Under the pieces are notes generated by a model that was given only the letters and a program-made list of their open reading frames with translations, was not told the origin of the DNA and made no database searches. From Mayamaea pseudoterrestris (lineage: Eukaryota; Bacillariophyta; Bacillariophyceae; Sellaphorales; Sellaphoraceae): a stretch of 64,000 nt of DNA. Shown piece after piece: positions 1-11,700 of this stretch. The first letter of the stretch is position 1; each line of letters starts with the position of its first letter. Location of the stretch: assembly GCA_027923505.1 (NCBI GenBank), contig BROI01000041.1, positions 1-64,000 of the forward strand, given 5' to 3'. The translations under genes were made by a program, and so were the position numbers.

Positions 1-1420
1 TTTGGCTCGGTCCAGGTGTCCACGGCGCGGGGCCAGCGGAATCGGCCAAGTGTCATAACGGCACAATGAATGTCAAGTCGACATAGGGTCACTGCCCACT
101 GGAGGGCACCGATAAGAGACTGGTACTGTTGAATGCCACGGGCATCCAGCTCTTGGTAAGGTCAAGTTCGGGTGGTCCCCGTCGGCAGCGGTGACTTGCG
201 CTTGGGTTCTCGCCAAACATGGTTTCGTAAGTTCTTGAGCATGCGACCGACGTAGGTCTTTGCGCTCATGCAGAGGGTTCCATCGGGATCACGATAGAAG
301 TCGGCTCCAAGGTGATACTTGATGTCGCCGACGCCCTTCAACTTGTACTTGTACTTCTCTTTGAGGAGGTCCGTGAAGGCTTGTGGATCTTTCATGGCCA
401 TAGCCAGATCGTCGACGAACACGCCGACGTACTCGTAGTGAGTGCCACAGTCTTTCATCCAGACGTCAGGATCCGCTAGCTTGCAGAATCCAATGTCGCG
501 GAGTGTGTCGGCAAAGTGCTCATGCCAACGCGCGCCAGAAGTGCGCAACCGTATAGTGCCTTGAGATGACCAAGGTATGGCCTTCCAATGGTCCAAACTC
601 GGGACCGGCAACAATGTAGACCTTTTCCTTGGTCTTGGCCTCGAGGTAAGCGTTACCGACATCGGCAGCCCAAAACTTGAGGTCGTTCAGTTCAGCTAAC
701 AGTGCTATGGTTCGAATGCTTCGCATAGAGACAACGCCGGAGTAGGCGGAGTCCTTGGGCGGAGCGGTCAAATGTCCCCCGGCGACGAGTCGGGCCTTAC
801 GTCGTCGATCGTATTTGCAGCCAAAAACAAGATGCGCCTTCATGCGCTTCCACTCACTTTCCATGAAGGCACCGATGCCATTGACGATGAAAGTGTCGTA
901 CTCGTGTAGCTGCTCCATCTCAGTCTCGACGGCGTCAGCCTACAGGGTGTTTCCATTAGCAGCGTGAGGCGGTTCGCTTCCTTCCAGGTATTAGGAACTT
1001 GAACGCCAAACTTGAAACGCGCTTCTTGGACACGGTTCTTCTTTGCAGCCTTGCACATGCGGTTAAACAGTTTAGTGCGTCCTGCCATGCGCCTCAAGCG
1101 CTTCCATCCATCCTTGTCCAGCATACCCTTGCGCTTGCCATATTCGGCAACGGTCACAGGGTCGGACTTGATAATCAATGCGAGTGGCTCCCAGGTCTTC
1201 TCGCCATTTGCCCATTAGATGAGCTAGTTGTAGGATGAGCCGCGATACATAGTGTTGGCTTGAGGCAATGGACCTTCATGTCTGTCAATGTAATCGAACT
1301 TACAGTACTGGTCGTCATCGTCATCGTCCCCCAGTCTTATAGCATCTTGCCGCCCGCAAAGGTTGGCTAGTTCATTGTAGGTAATAAGCTCATCAACGTC
1401 GCCATCACCAAGACTCAATC
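1..1420 (-). pseudogene. Element A linker and reverse transcriptase remnant
   Basis: The minus strand encodes the CoDi-type linker (ELITYNELANLCG, DYIDRHEGPLP) at about 1.22-1.42 kb, then the W-x-P/D-DPVTVAEYGKRKGMLDKDGW segment at about 1.1 kb. RT motifs follow: RKARLVAGGHLT, DVGNAYLEAKT and, at about 0.4 kb, VGVFVDDLA with the catalytic Asp pair, then YHLGADFYRDPDGTL. At the left edge the sequence is already in the connection region ahead of RNase H. The motif order matches Copia pol. It is a broken relic. Confidence 0.85.
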
Positions 1421-1899
1421 GAAACTTGATAATCTTGTGGTTGGCATCGTTGCAATCATTTAATTATTTGACAACCTTGTAACGTTGCGTTGAGCCATCT
1501 TCCTCATCAAGAAGGACAGTGCGTCCCATCAGTTCAGCCAGAGTAAAGGACGGCATGGGTCCGTCAGGATCCAGACCGGCTAACTTGGCAGCGCCTTCCA
1601 ACGTGAATGCGTCTTATCCACGGTTCCCCAGAATCAGGCGCTGCGGTGTGTAAGTGTGTTCAAACACCGGACCGACTAGGTCATACTCATCGTCAAACTC
1701 GTCGACAGTTTCGACTTGGACTCGTTCACGCGCGGGGCGCGTCGAAGACAGGTTCCGCGGAACAGTGGTCGTTCGGACTCGGGTTCAGGAGCGCCGGCTT
1801 CAGCCGCGAAGGTTACGTCCTTCGGAGAAGGGACGAACGCGGATCGGACGACAACCATTCCGTTCGATCGGATCGAACTTGGTAACGTGAGGATGTCAC

Positions 1900-3721
1900 C
1901 CTTGTTCTCTGCAATGCCGACCCAGCTCCTGCTGCTTCCTTTGGTGTGAGGAAATGTCGGCGCTTCGTCGGCTCCAGCTTGTACAGGACTCGTTCCCAGA
2001 ACTTGAACTGCAGGAACGGGCGAAAATGTCGGGTACTCGGTTGAAGGCGGCTTCAGTAGGGGTCTTCCAGTTGAGGGACTCGGTCGCCAGATTGTTGAAT
2101 AAGGGCGATTAGCATAGCGCGCATAGGAGCCAGGCTCCAGCGGGTGCGCCCCGCACGGTTCATGATGTTCTGGACTGATGACTTGACTTCTTGGATGCGA
2201 CGCCGCAGGGTTCTGGTTCTGGTATCGGGCTCGCTCTGTTGGTCACGAATCGCGTAGAATCGCAACAAGGTTTCAACTTGCTTCCCGAGCTGCACTCGCG
2301 AAGTTATCGCTAATGAGCAAGTTGGGAGCGCCAATGTCTCGAATGAAGTCTTCAAGCGCCATGGGCATGTCACTCTTGGTTCTCAGTGGTATCCCTTCGT
2401 CAGCAAACTCTTCTTGCCGACAAACAATTGCATCATCTTGCATCCGCCATGGCCGCGGATTCCGTCAAGGCAGCTTCCTTGAAAACCAGGTATCTGTCGC
2501 GTATCGTCATGGAAACGAACCACATTGGCGGCACGGGGAATCGCGACTTAAAGTGTTGGCGAAATGGGGTGTGTCGATGCCGGAAAAGCTGTGTCGTATT
2601 CTTAATGGTGCGCTTGACTCGTTCAGTTGGCGGTAGCCAAGGTAGGGTCTAGGCGCTTGGTAGTCAGGTTCTTGTGGCATTATCGCGTCGTGCATTGGCT
2701 TGGCGCGTCGTATCAGCCTGATTGCGATCGACATACTGCACCACACGCTTCCACTGAATTCATGTTGTTCCGGTAGGTGGCGTCGCCGAGTCATCCATGC
2801 GGGCGTCGACGAAACCGTGGGTTTCTTCCAATTGTCGAGGCGATTAAACTCAAGTTCTTCTTCGTTCCATTCATTATCCAAACTCCACGGATCCCAAAGG
2901 GTGTCCGCAGAGAAAATGACCGTCGGATACATTTCAACTCTGCGTCCGTCGGGTGGATGCATATCCATACGAGGCAAGCCGTCACGGATCGCCAAGGGAA
3001 TGGTCTTGCCACAACTGGTGACAATGGCTTGTGCTCCATTCTGGGAGCGAGCGACGTCGTCGATCAGATGGCCGAACGAACGAAGCTGCGATGGAGCATG
3101 AATGGATTCAGCGCCGTCGTACAAAGCATACTGGTTGAACTGACCGATAATGGGTCCAGTCCGAGTCTCAATCAATGCGACGCCAGTTCCGACTTGGAGG
3201 TCGCGAACCGTGTGGTCGCTCAAACCTGTCACGTTACACGTGTGGTTGGTAGTACTCAAGATTCTCATATCGCTTCCAGCGAGTCCACCGTTCGCACCGC
3301 CGTCAATCAGCGATCCTTGGCGGGTCTCGTTGCTCCGAGCTCGATTCACAGTGTAGCGCACCGATACCATTGCGCGGTACTGACGGCCGTCGCTCCCCAT
3401 AAACTCTTGCTGAGTGTTATTCGCAGCTTGAGTGCGAGACGACGCGGCGTTCGCAAGGAAAGATCTAATCATGTCATCCGGTGCACCTTGAGTGGCTGTC
3501 GTCGGAGCGATCGAGACAGCGTCATTCTGATACAAGATGGTACCAGGCACCGAGGTAGCCGCTTGTGACTGCTGGTTATTCGCGCGGTTGCCATTGTTCG
3601 CACGTCTTGTAGTGGCGGGTTTTGGGACGGCTTCGCGTCGAGCCATGAGCTGTGCGTATTCGTCCTCGTTAAGTCGGCCGAGTCGTTCATACGACATGTA
3701 CGACCAGGGGTTCTGCAACAA
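1900..3721 (-). pseudogene. Element A protease-integrase remnant
   Basis: The longest readable piece (about 2.5-3.7 kb) carries an aspartic protease signature (SLIDGGANGG) in its first half. It continues into the region ahead of the integrase core. The end of the integrase domain is recognisable at about 2.06-2.30 kb by a stretch that includes RRIQEVKSSVQNIMNRAG, the counterpart of the conserved integrase helix after the catalytic Glu in CoDi-like elements. It lies between the gag and RT remnants of the same element. This is a relic; no protein product is expected. Confidence 0.7.
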
Positions 3722-3732
3722 CTGTTCAAAAT

Positions 3733-5020
3733 TCAGATAATTGCCAGGGAATTGTTCCCGATGCGCTTGCGTACCGGCTGCTGGTAGTGGCGCGGAAGAG
3801 CTCGTCCTCCGGAACCGCGGCCCGATTGGGTGCCATGTCCACCGTCTCGTCCACCGCCGCGTCCGCCTTGGCCGCCGCGTCCTCCGCCGCGACCGGAACC
3901 GCGTCCATTACCACGTCCTTGCCCGGAAGTGTTCGCGTTGTTTGCTTGGCGGTCGGCGTTCTTCTTGCCCTTGTTCAGCTTGGCGTTCTTGTTGTCGACG
4001 CGCAGAGCCTGCTGCGACAACATGTCAAAAAGATAGTCGTAATCTTCCGTTAAGACGGCATCTGGGTCACCGTTTGCGTTGATGATGCGTCGTCATTCAA
4101 ATGTCAAGTGCTGGTCGAATGTCGTGCACGTGGGGCCCGAATGCTTCGTCGCCCTCCACTGCAGCTCGGAGCCAGTAGTACTTCTTCTTGTCATCCGACC
4201 TCCGGCGGCATTCGAATTCTTCATGAGCTGGTCGAGAAGTTGTCCCTCGCTCGTCCGTTCGCAGCTAGGCCGAATCGTCGCAGCCTGAATGTTGGCACCA
4301 TTCTGTGTATGGGCACCACACTTGTTGCGGCTTTGAACCATCGCGGGCGGACTGGTGACAGACCAGCCACTTGCGCGCACCATGGTGACCACTGGGATTT
4401 TGCACCAGAGGCTTGCTGTCGTTTAATTCCTTCTTCCGTGACTGGTACGTACTTGCTGTCGAGCACGTTAGAACAGCCACCTGCGCGATTGCCTTGGTAG
4501 ACGCGCTCAACTCAACCACGTGGGGATGTTGGAACGTTTTGTAGTCCTTGTAGTCTCGTTTCGTCAGATTCGAGAAACGACCCTTGGCATCTTCTTCTTC
4601 GGCCTTCTCAGCCTTGATGGTCTCATTTTCGAGTTGCTTGCAAGTAAGCTCGGCTTGCTTCTTCTTGGACTCGAGTACGAGTATCCTTCTTCACGCTCGC
4701 GCGATTTCTTGTTCCGCGAGAACCGCTTGGTATCGTCTCGAGCTTGCCTAAATCAGCAACGCCCACTTCTTGGTGTTCGGGGTCCGTCGTGCATGGTAAA
4801 CCATTCGCATGCATCGAGGACAAGGTTCACGAGACTGGTGCTAGTGTCGTTTCGTATCGTTCTGGCGGCGGCTGCTTGTTCTCGGCCGGTTCCTCGGCGC
4901 TCGTCGCCAGCGACGATCGTTGGGGCCTTCAGGTTGTCCAACGCCAGCTTGGATGGCGGCTCTGTCGACCCAGTAGGGGGCTTTCACCGGTCAATCTCAA
5001 CATCTGGGTAGTGGGGTGGA
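3733..5020 (-). pseudogene. Element A gag remnant with Gly/Arg-rich tail
   Basis: Fragments on the minus strand include a charged coiled-coil-like stretch (AEEEDAKGRFSNLTKRDYKDYK, about 4.55-4.64 kb), a segment resembling the gag of elements B and C (LSASTK, about 4.50 kb) and a strongly Gly/Arg-rich tail at about 3.82-3.95 kb (GRGNGRGSGRGGGRGG). No CCHC zinc knuckle is visible; the Gly/Arg box probably takes the nucleic-acid-binding role, as in B and C. The region between about 4.10 and 4.47 kb is longer than the matching part of B and C, and contains a sat1-like segment. Confidence 0.7.
4262..4360 (+). repeat. Degenerate sat1-like segment inside element A gag
   Basis: This stretch aligns collinearly with the 169-bp satellite. 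It has exact blocks GCAGCCTGAAT, GTTGGCACCATTCTG, GGGCACC and ACTGGTGACA in the satellite order, with several gaps between them. It sits within the gag remnant at a place where element A is longer than its relatives. It may be an old satellite insertion, or the source from which the satellite grew. Confidence 0.6.
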
Positions 5021-5084
5021 CTCTCAAAACAAGAAGCTGCTGTCGTTCAAACGTTCGGGTGCAGAGAGAAGCTGCAAAGCTTCC

Positions 5085-5700
5085 GTAGTGCAACCATGAT
5101 AGTGATACTCCGCCTGCAAGATGTCCTTCTGTCGCCTACAGGGCTCCTGAGTTTGAATGTCGCGGCATCTGGGCTGAGACGGTGACAAGTTGTAAAATAC
5201 AGACCATCCCCTGGACGCCAGCCAAACCTCCATCTTGTAGCGCAGCTGAATAATGTTGGCACCATTCTGGTATTTTGGGCACCTACAGGGCTTGCTGAGG
5301 CGTTTGAAGTCACGGCATCTGCGGGCTGAGACTGGTGACAAGTGTACCAAATACATTGCCATCCCCTGATACACCAGCCAAGCCAACCATCTTGTAGCGC
5401 AGCCTGAATAAGATGTTGGCACCATTCTGGTGTAGTTTGGGCACCTACAGGCTTGCTGTAGGGGCGTTTGAATGTCACGCAACTCGGCTGAGACTGGTGA
5501 CGTTGTCACAAATACATTGCCATCCCTTGAGACACTCCTCACTGGCACAGTCACGCCTCGATCGTCAGCGATTTCACTCATGTATGTGAGGATTCGGTCA
5601 CAAGTGTGACTCAACCCTGCACAGGATTAAATGCATACAAAACACAGGTAGCTAACCGTCTTGTCATGAGACGCAGGTCAACTCAACTCAATAATATTGT
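5085..5700 (+). repeat. Diverged left edge of the sat1 array
   Basis: Roughly three sat1 monomers with many substitutions and indels lead from element A into the regular array. About 5.56-5.70 kb holds partly unique sequence in which only scattered satellite words can be seen. High divergence at the array edge is the usual picture for satellites homogenised by unequal exchange. Confidence 0.75.
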
Positions 5701-8700
5701 GTCATTAGGCACCTACATGGCTTGCTGTAGGGGCGTTTGAATGTCACGGCATCTGCGGGTTGAGACTGGTGACAAGTTGTCACCAAATACATTGCCATCC
5801 CCTGAGACACCAGCCAAGCCTACCATCTTGTAGCGCAGCTTGAATAATGATGTTGGCACCATTCTGGTGTATTTTGGGCACCTACAGGGCTTGCTGTAGG
5901 GGCGTTTGAATGTCACGGCATCTGCGGGCTGAGACTGGTGACAAGTTGTCACCAAATACATTGCCATCCCCTGAGACACCAGCCAAGCCTACCATCTTGT
6001 AGCACAGCCTGAATAATGATGTTGGCACCATTCTGGTGTATTTTGGGCACCTACAGGGCTTGCTGTAGGGGCGTTTGAATGTCACGGCATCTGCGGGCTG
6101 AGACTGGTGACAAGTTGTCACCAAATACATTGCCATCCCCTGAGACACCAGCCAAGCCTACCATCTTGTAGCGCAGCTTGAATATTGAAGTTGGCACCAT
6201 TCTGGTGTATTTTGGGCACCTACAGGGCTTGCTGTAGGGGCGTTTGAATGTCACGGCATCTGTGGGCTGAGACTGGTGACAAGTTGTCACCAAATACATT
6301 GCCATCCCCTGAGACACCAGCCAAGCCTACCATCTTGTAGCGCAGCCTGAATAATGATGTTGGCACCATTCTGGTGTATTTTGGGCACCTACAGGGCTTG
6401 CTGTAGGGGCATTTGAATGTCATGGCATCTGTGCGGCTGAGACTGGTGACAAGTTGTCACCAAATACATTGCCATCCCCTGAGACACCAGCCAAGCCTAC
6501 CATCTTGTAGCGCAGCCTGAATAATGATGTTGGCACCATTCTGGTGTATTTTGGGCACCTACAGGGCTTGCTGTAGGGGCGTTTGAATGTCACGGCATCT
6601 GTGCAGCTGAGACTGGTGACAAGTTGTCACCAAATACATTGCCATCCCCTGAGACACCAGCCAAGCCTACCATCTTGTAGCGCAGCCTGAATAATGATGT
6701 TGGCACCATTCTGGTGTATTTTGGGCACCTACAGGGCTTGCTGTAGGGGCGTTTGAATGTCACAGCATCTGCGGGCTGAGACTGGTGACAAGTTGTCACC
6801 AAATACATTGCCATCCCCTGAGACACCAGCCAAGCCTACCATCTTGTAGCGCAGCCTGAATAATGATGTTGGCACCACCATTCTGAAACATTTTGGGCAC
6901 CTACAGGGCTTGCTGTAGGGGCGTTTGAATGTCACGGCATCTGCGGGCTGAGACTGGTGACAAGTTGTCACCAAATACATTGCCATCCCCTGAGACACCA
7001 GCCAAGCCTACCATCTTGTAGCGCAGCCTGAATAATGATGTTGGCACCATTCTGGTGTATTTTGGGCACCTACAGGGCTTGCTGTAGGGGCGTTTGAATG
7101 TCACAGCATCTGCGGGCTGAGACTGGTGACAAGTTGTCACCAAATACATTGCCATCCCCTGAGACACCAGCCAAGCCTACCATCTTGTAGCGCAGCCTGA
7201 ATAATGATGTTGGCACCATTCTGGTGTATTTTGGGCACCTACAGGGCTTGCTGTAGGGGCATTTGAATTTCACGGCATCTGCGGGCTGAGACTGGTGACA
7301 AGTTGTCACCAAATACATTGCCATCCCCTGAGACACCAGCCAAGCCTACCATCTTGTAGCGCAGCTTGAATAATGATGTTGGCACCATTCTGGTGTATTT
7401 TGGGCACCTACAGGGCTTGCTGTAGGGGCGTTTGAATGTCACAGCATCTGCGGGCTGAGACTGGTGACAAGTTGTCACCAAATACATTGCCATCCCCTGA
7501 GACACCAGCCAAGCCTACCATCTTGTAGCACAGCCTGAATAATGATGTTGGCACCATTCTGGTGTATTTTGGGCACCTACAGGGCTTGCTGTAGGGGCGT
7601 TTGAATGTCACGGCATCTGCGGGCTGAGACTGGTGACAAGTTGTCACCAAATACATTGCCATCCCCTGAGACACCAGCCAAGCCTACCATCTTGTAGCGC
7701 AGCCTGAATAATGATGTTGGCACCATTCTGGTGTATTTTGGGCACCTACAGGGCTTGCTGTAGGGGCGTTTGAATGTCACGGCATCTGCGGGCTGAGACT
7801 GGTGACAAGTTGTCACCAAATACATTGCCATCCCCTGAGACACCAGCCAAGCCTACCATCTTGTAGCGCAGCCTGAATAATGATGTTGGCACCATTCTGG
7901 TGTATTTTGGGCACCTACAGGGCTTGCTGTAGGGGCATTTGAATGTCATGGCATCTGTGCAGCTGAGACTGGTGACAAGTTGTCACCAAATACATTGCCA
8001 TCCCCTGAGACACCAGCCAAGCCTACCATCTTGTAGCGCAGCTTGAATAATGATGTTGGCACCATTCTGGTGTATTTTGGGCACCTACAGGGCTTGCTGT
8101 AGGGGCGTTTGAATGTCACGGCATCTGCGGGCTGAGACTGGTGACAAGTTGTCACCAAATACATTGCCATCCCCTGAGACACCAGCCAAGCCTACCATCT
8201 TGTAGCGCAGCCTGAATAATGATGTTGGCACCATTCTGGTGTATTTTGGGCACCTACAGGGCTTGCTGTAGGGGCGTTTGAATGTCACGGCATCTGTGGG
8301 CTGAGACTGGTGACAAGTTGTCACCAAATACATTGCCATCCCCTGAGACACCAGCCAAGCCTACCATCTTGTAGCGCAGCCTGAATAATGATGTTGGCAC
8401 CATTCTGGTGTATTTTGGGCACCTACAGGGCTTGCTGTAGGGGCGTTTGAATGTCACGGCATCTGCGGGCTGAGACTGGTGACAAGTTGTCACCAAATAC
8501 ATTGCCATCCCCTGAGACACCAGCCAAGCCTACCATCTTGTAGCGCAGCTTGAATAATGATGTTGGCACCATTCTGGTGTATTTTGGGCACCTACAGGGC
8601 TTGCTGTAGGGGCGTTTGAATGTCACGGCATCTGCGGGCTGAGACTGGTGACAAGTTGTCACCAAATACATTGCCATCCCCTGAGACACCAGCCAAGCCT

Positions 8701-11700
8701 ACCATCTTGTAGCGCAGCCTGAATAATGATGTTGGCACCATTCTGGTGTATTTTGGGCACCTACAGGGCTTGCTGTAGGGGCGTTTGAATGTCACGGCAT
8801 CTGCGGGCTGAGACTGGTGACAAGTTGTCACCAAATACATTGCCATCCCCTGAGACACCAGCCAAGCCTACCATCTTGTAGCGCAGCCTGAATAATGATG
8901 TTGGCACCATTCTGGTGTATTTTGGGCACCTACAGGGCTTGCTGTAGGGGCGTTTGAATGTCACAGCATCTGCGGGCTGAGACTGGTGACAAGTTGTCAC
9001 CAAATACATTGCCATCCCCTGAGACACCAGCCAAGCCTACCATCATGTAGCGCAGGCTGAATAATGATGTTGGCACCATTCTGGTGTATTTTGGGCACCT
9101 ACAGGGCTTGCTGTAGGGGCGTTTGAATGTCACGGCATCTGCGGGCTGAGACTGGTGACAAGTTGTCACCAAATACATTGCCATCCCCTGAGACACCAGC
9201 CAAGCCAACCATCTTGTAGCGCAGCCTGAATAATGATGTTGGCACCATTCTGGTGTATTTTGGGCACCTACAGGGCTTGCTGTAGGGGCGTTTGAATGTC
9301 ACGGCATCTGCGGGCTGAGACTGGTGACAAGTTGTCACCAAATACATTGCCATCCCCTGAGACACCAGCCAAGCCTACCATCTTGTAGCGCAGCCTGAAT
9401 AATGATGTTGGCACCATTCTGGTGTATTTTGGGCACCTACAGGGCTTGCTGTAGGGGCGTTTGAATGTCACGGCATCTGAGGGCTGAGACTGGTGACAAG
9501 TTGTCACCAAATACATTGCCATCCCCTGAGACACCAGCCAAGCCTACCATCTTGTAGCGCAGCCTGAATAATGATGTTGGCACCATTCTGGTGTATTTTG
9601 GGCACCTACAGGGCTTGCTGTAGGGGCGTTTGAATGTCACAGCATCTGCGGGCTGAGACTGGTGACAAGTTGTCACCAAATACATTGCCATCCCCTGAGA
9701 CACCAGCCAAGCCTACCATCTTGTAGCGCAGCCTGAATAATGATGTTGGCACCATTCTGGTGTATTTTGGGCACCTACAGGGCTTGCTGTAGGGGCGTTT
9801 GAATGTCACGGCATCTGCTGGCTGAGACTGGTGACAAGTTGTCACCAAATACATTGCCATCCCCTGAGACACCAGCCAAGCCTACCATCTTGTAGCGCAG
9901 CCTGAATAATGATGTTGGCACCATTCTGGTGTATTTGGGCACCTACAGGGCTTGCTGTAGGGGCGTTTGAATGTCACGGCATCTGCGGGCTGAGACTGGT
10001 GACAAGTTGTCACCAAATACATTGCCATCCCCTGAGACACCAGCCAAGCCTACCATCTTGTAGCGCAGCCTGAATAATGATGTTGGCACCATTCTGGTGT
10101 ATTTTGGGCACCTACAGGGCTTGCTGTAGGGGCGTTTGAATGTCACGGCATCTGCGGGCTGAGACTGGTGACAAGTTGTCACCAAATACATTGCCATCCC
10201 CTGAGACACCAGCCAAGCCTACCATCTTGTAGCGCAGCCTGAATAATGATGTTGGCACCATTCTGGTGTATTTTGGGCACCTACAGGGCTTGCTGTAGGG
10301 GCGTTTGAATGTCACAGCATCTGCGGGCTGAGACTGGTGACAAGTTGTCACCAAATACATTGCCATCCCCTGAGACACCAGCCAAGCCTACCATCATGTA
10401 GCGCAGGCTGAATAATGATGTTGGCACCATTCTGGTGTAATTTGGGCACCTACAGGGCTTGCTGTAGGGGCGTTTGAATGTCATGGCATCTGCAGGCTGG
10501 GACTGGTGACAAGTTGTCACCAAATACATTGCCATCCCCTGAGACACCAGCCAAGCCTACCATCTTGTAGCGCAGCCTGAATAATGATGTTGGCACCATT
10601 CTGGTGTAATTTGGGCACCTACAGGGCTTGCTGTAGGGGCGTTTGAATGTCACGGCATCTGCGGGCTGAGACTGGTGACATGTTGTCACCAAATACATTG
10701 CCATCCCCTGAGACACCAGCCAAGCCTACCATCTTGTAGCGCAGCCGGAATAATGATGTTGGCACCATTCTGGTGTAATTTGGGCACCTACAGGGCTTGC
10801 TGTAGGGGCGTTTGAATGTCACGGCATCTGTGGGCTGAGACTGGTGACAAGTTGTCACCAAATACATTGCCATCCCCTGAGACACCAGCCAAGCCTACCA
10901 TCTTGTAGCGCAGCCTGAATAATGATGTTGGCACCATTCTGGTGTATTTTGGGCACCTACAGGGCTTGCTGTAGGGGCGTTTGCATGTCACTGCATCTGC
11001 GGCTGAGACTGGTGACAAGTTGTCACCAAAATGCCCTGAGTCTCCAGCCAAGCCTACCATCTTGTAGCACAGCATGAATATTGATGTTGGCACCATTCTG
11101 GTGTAATTTGGGCACCTACAGGACTTGCTGTAGGGGCGTTTGAATGTCACGGCATCTGCGGGCTGAGACTGGTGACAAGTTGTCACCAAATACATTGCCA
11201 TCCCCTGAGACACCAGCCAAGCCTACCAACTTGTAGCGCAGCCTGAATAATGATGTTGGCACCATTCTGGTGTAATTTGGGCACCTACAGGGCTTGCTGT
11301 AGGGGCGTTTGAATGTCACGGCATCTGCGGGCTGAGACTGGTGACAAGTTGTCACCAAATACATTGCCATCCCCTGAGACACCAGCCAAGCCTACCATCT
11401 TGTAGCGCAGCCTGAATAATGATGTTGGCACCATTCTGGTGTAATTTGGGCACCTACAGGGCTTGCTGTAGGGGCGTTTGAATGTCACGGCATCTGCGGG
11501 CTGAGACTGGTGACAAGTTGTCACCAAATACATTGCCATCCCCTGAGACACCAGCCAAGCCTACCATCTTGTAGCGCAGCCTGAATAATGATGTTGGCAC
11601 CATTCTGGTGTATTTTGGGCACCTACAGGGCTTGCTGTAGGGGCGTTTGAATGTCACGGCATCTGCGGGCTGAGACTGGTGACAAGTTGTCACCAAATAC

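Larger units (their letters stand above)
1..5080 (-). mobile_element. Element A: old CoDi-like Ty1/copia retrotransposon, decayed, partial
   Basis: Reading leftward from about 5.05 kb, the minus strand shows a Copia order of parts: a coiled, charged gag N-terminal region, a Gly/Arg-rich tail, an aspartic protease motif, integrase, a linker, then reverse transcriptase. The RNase H part and the 3' LTR lie beyond the left edge, and no 5' LTR is recognisable before sat1 begins at about 5.09 kb. The reading frame is broken in many places (more than ten), so this is an old copy. Its RT and linker resemble classical diatom CoDi proteins more closely than elements B, C and D do, so it belongs to a different lineage within the same superfamily. 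Family assignment is from recognised motifs; age is inferred from decay. Confidence 0.85.

Noticed and set aside
6400-8000. A nine-unit higher-order repeat in sat1 based on shared GTGCAGCTGAG variants
   Set aside because: The variants at about 6.43, 6.60 and 7.96 kb do not recur at one constant spacing; the evidence is too thin without a dot plot.
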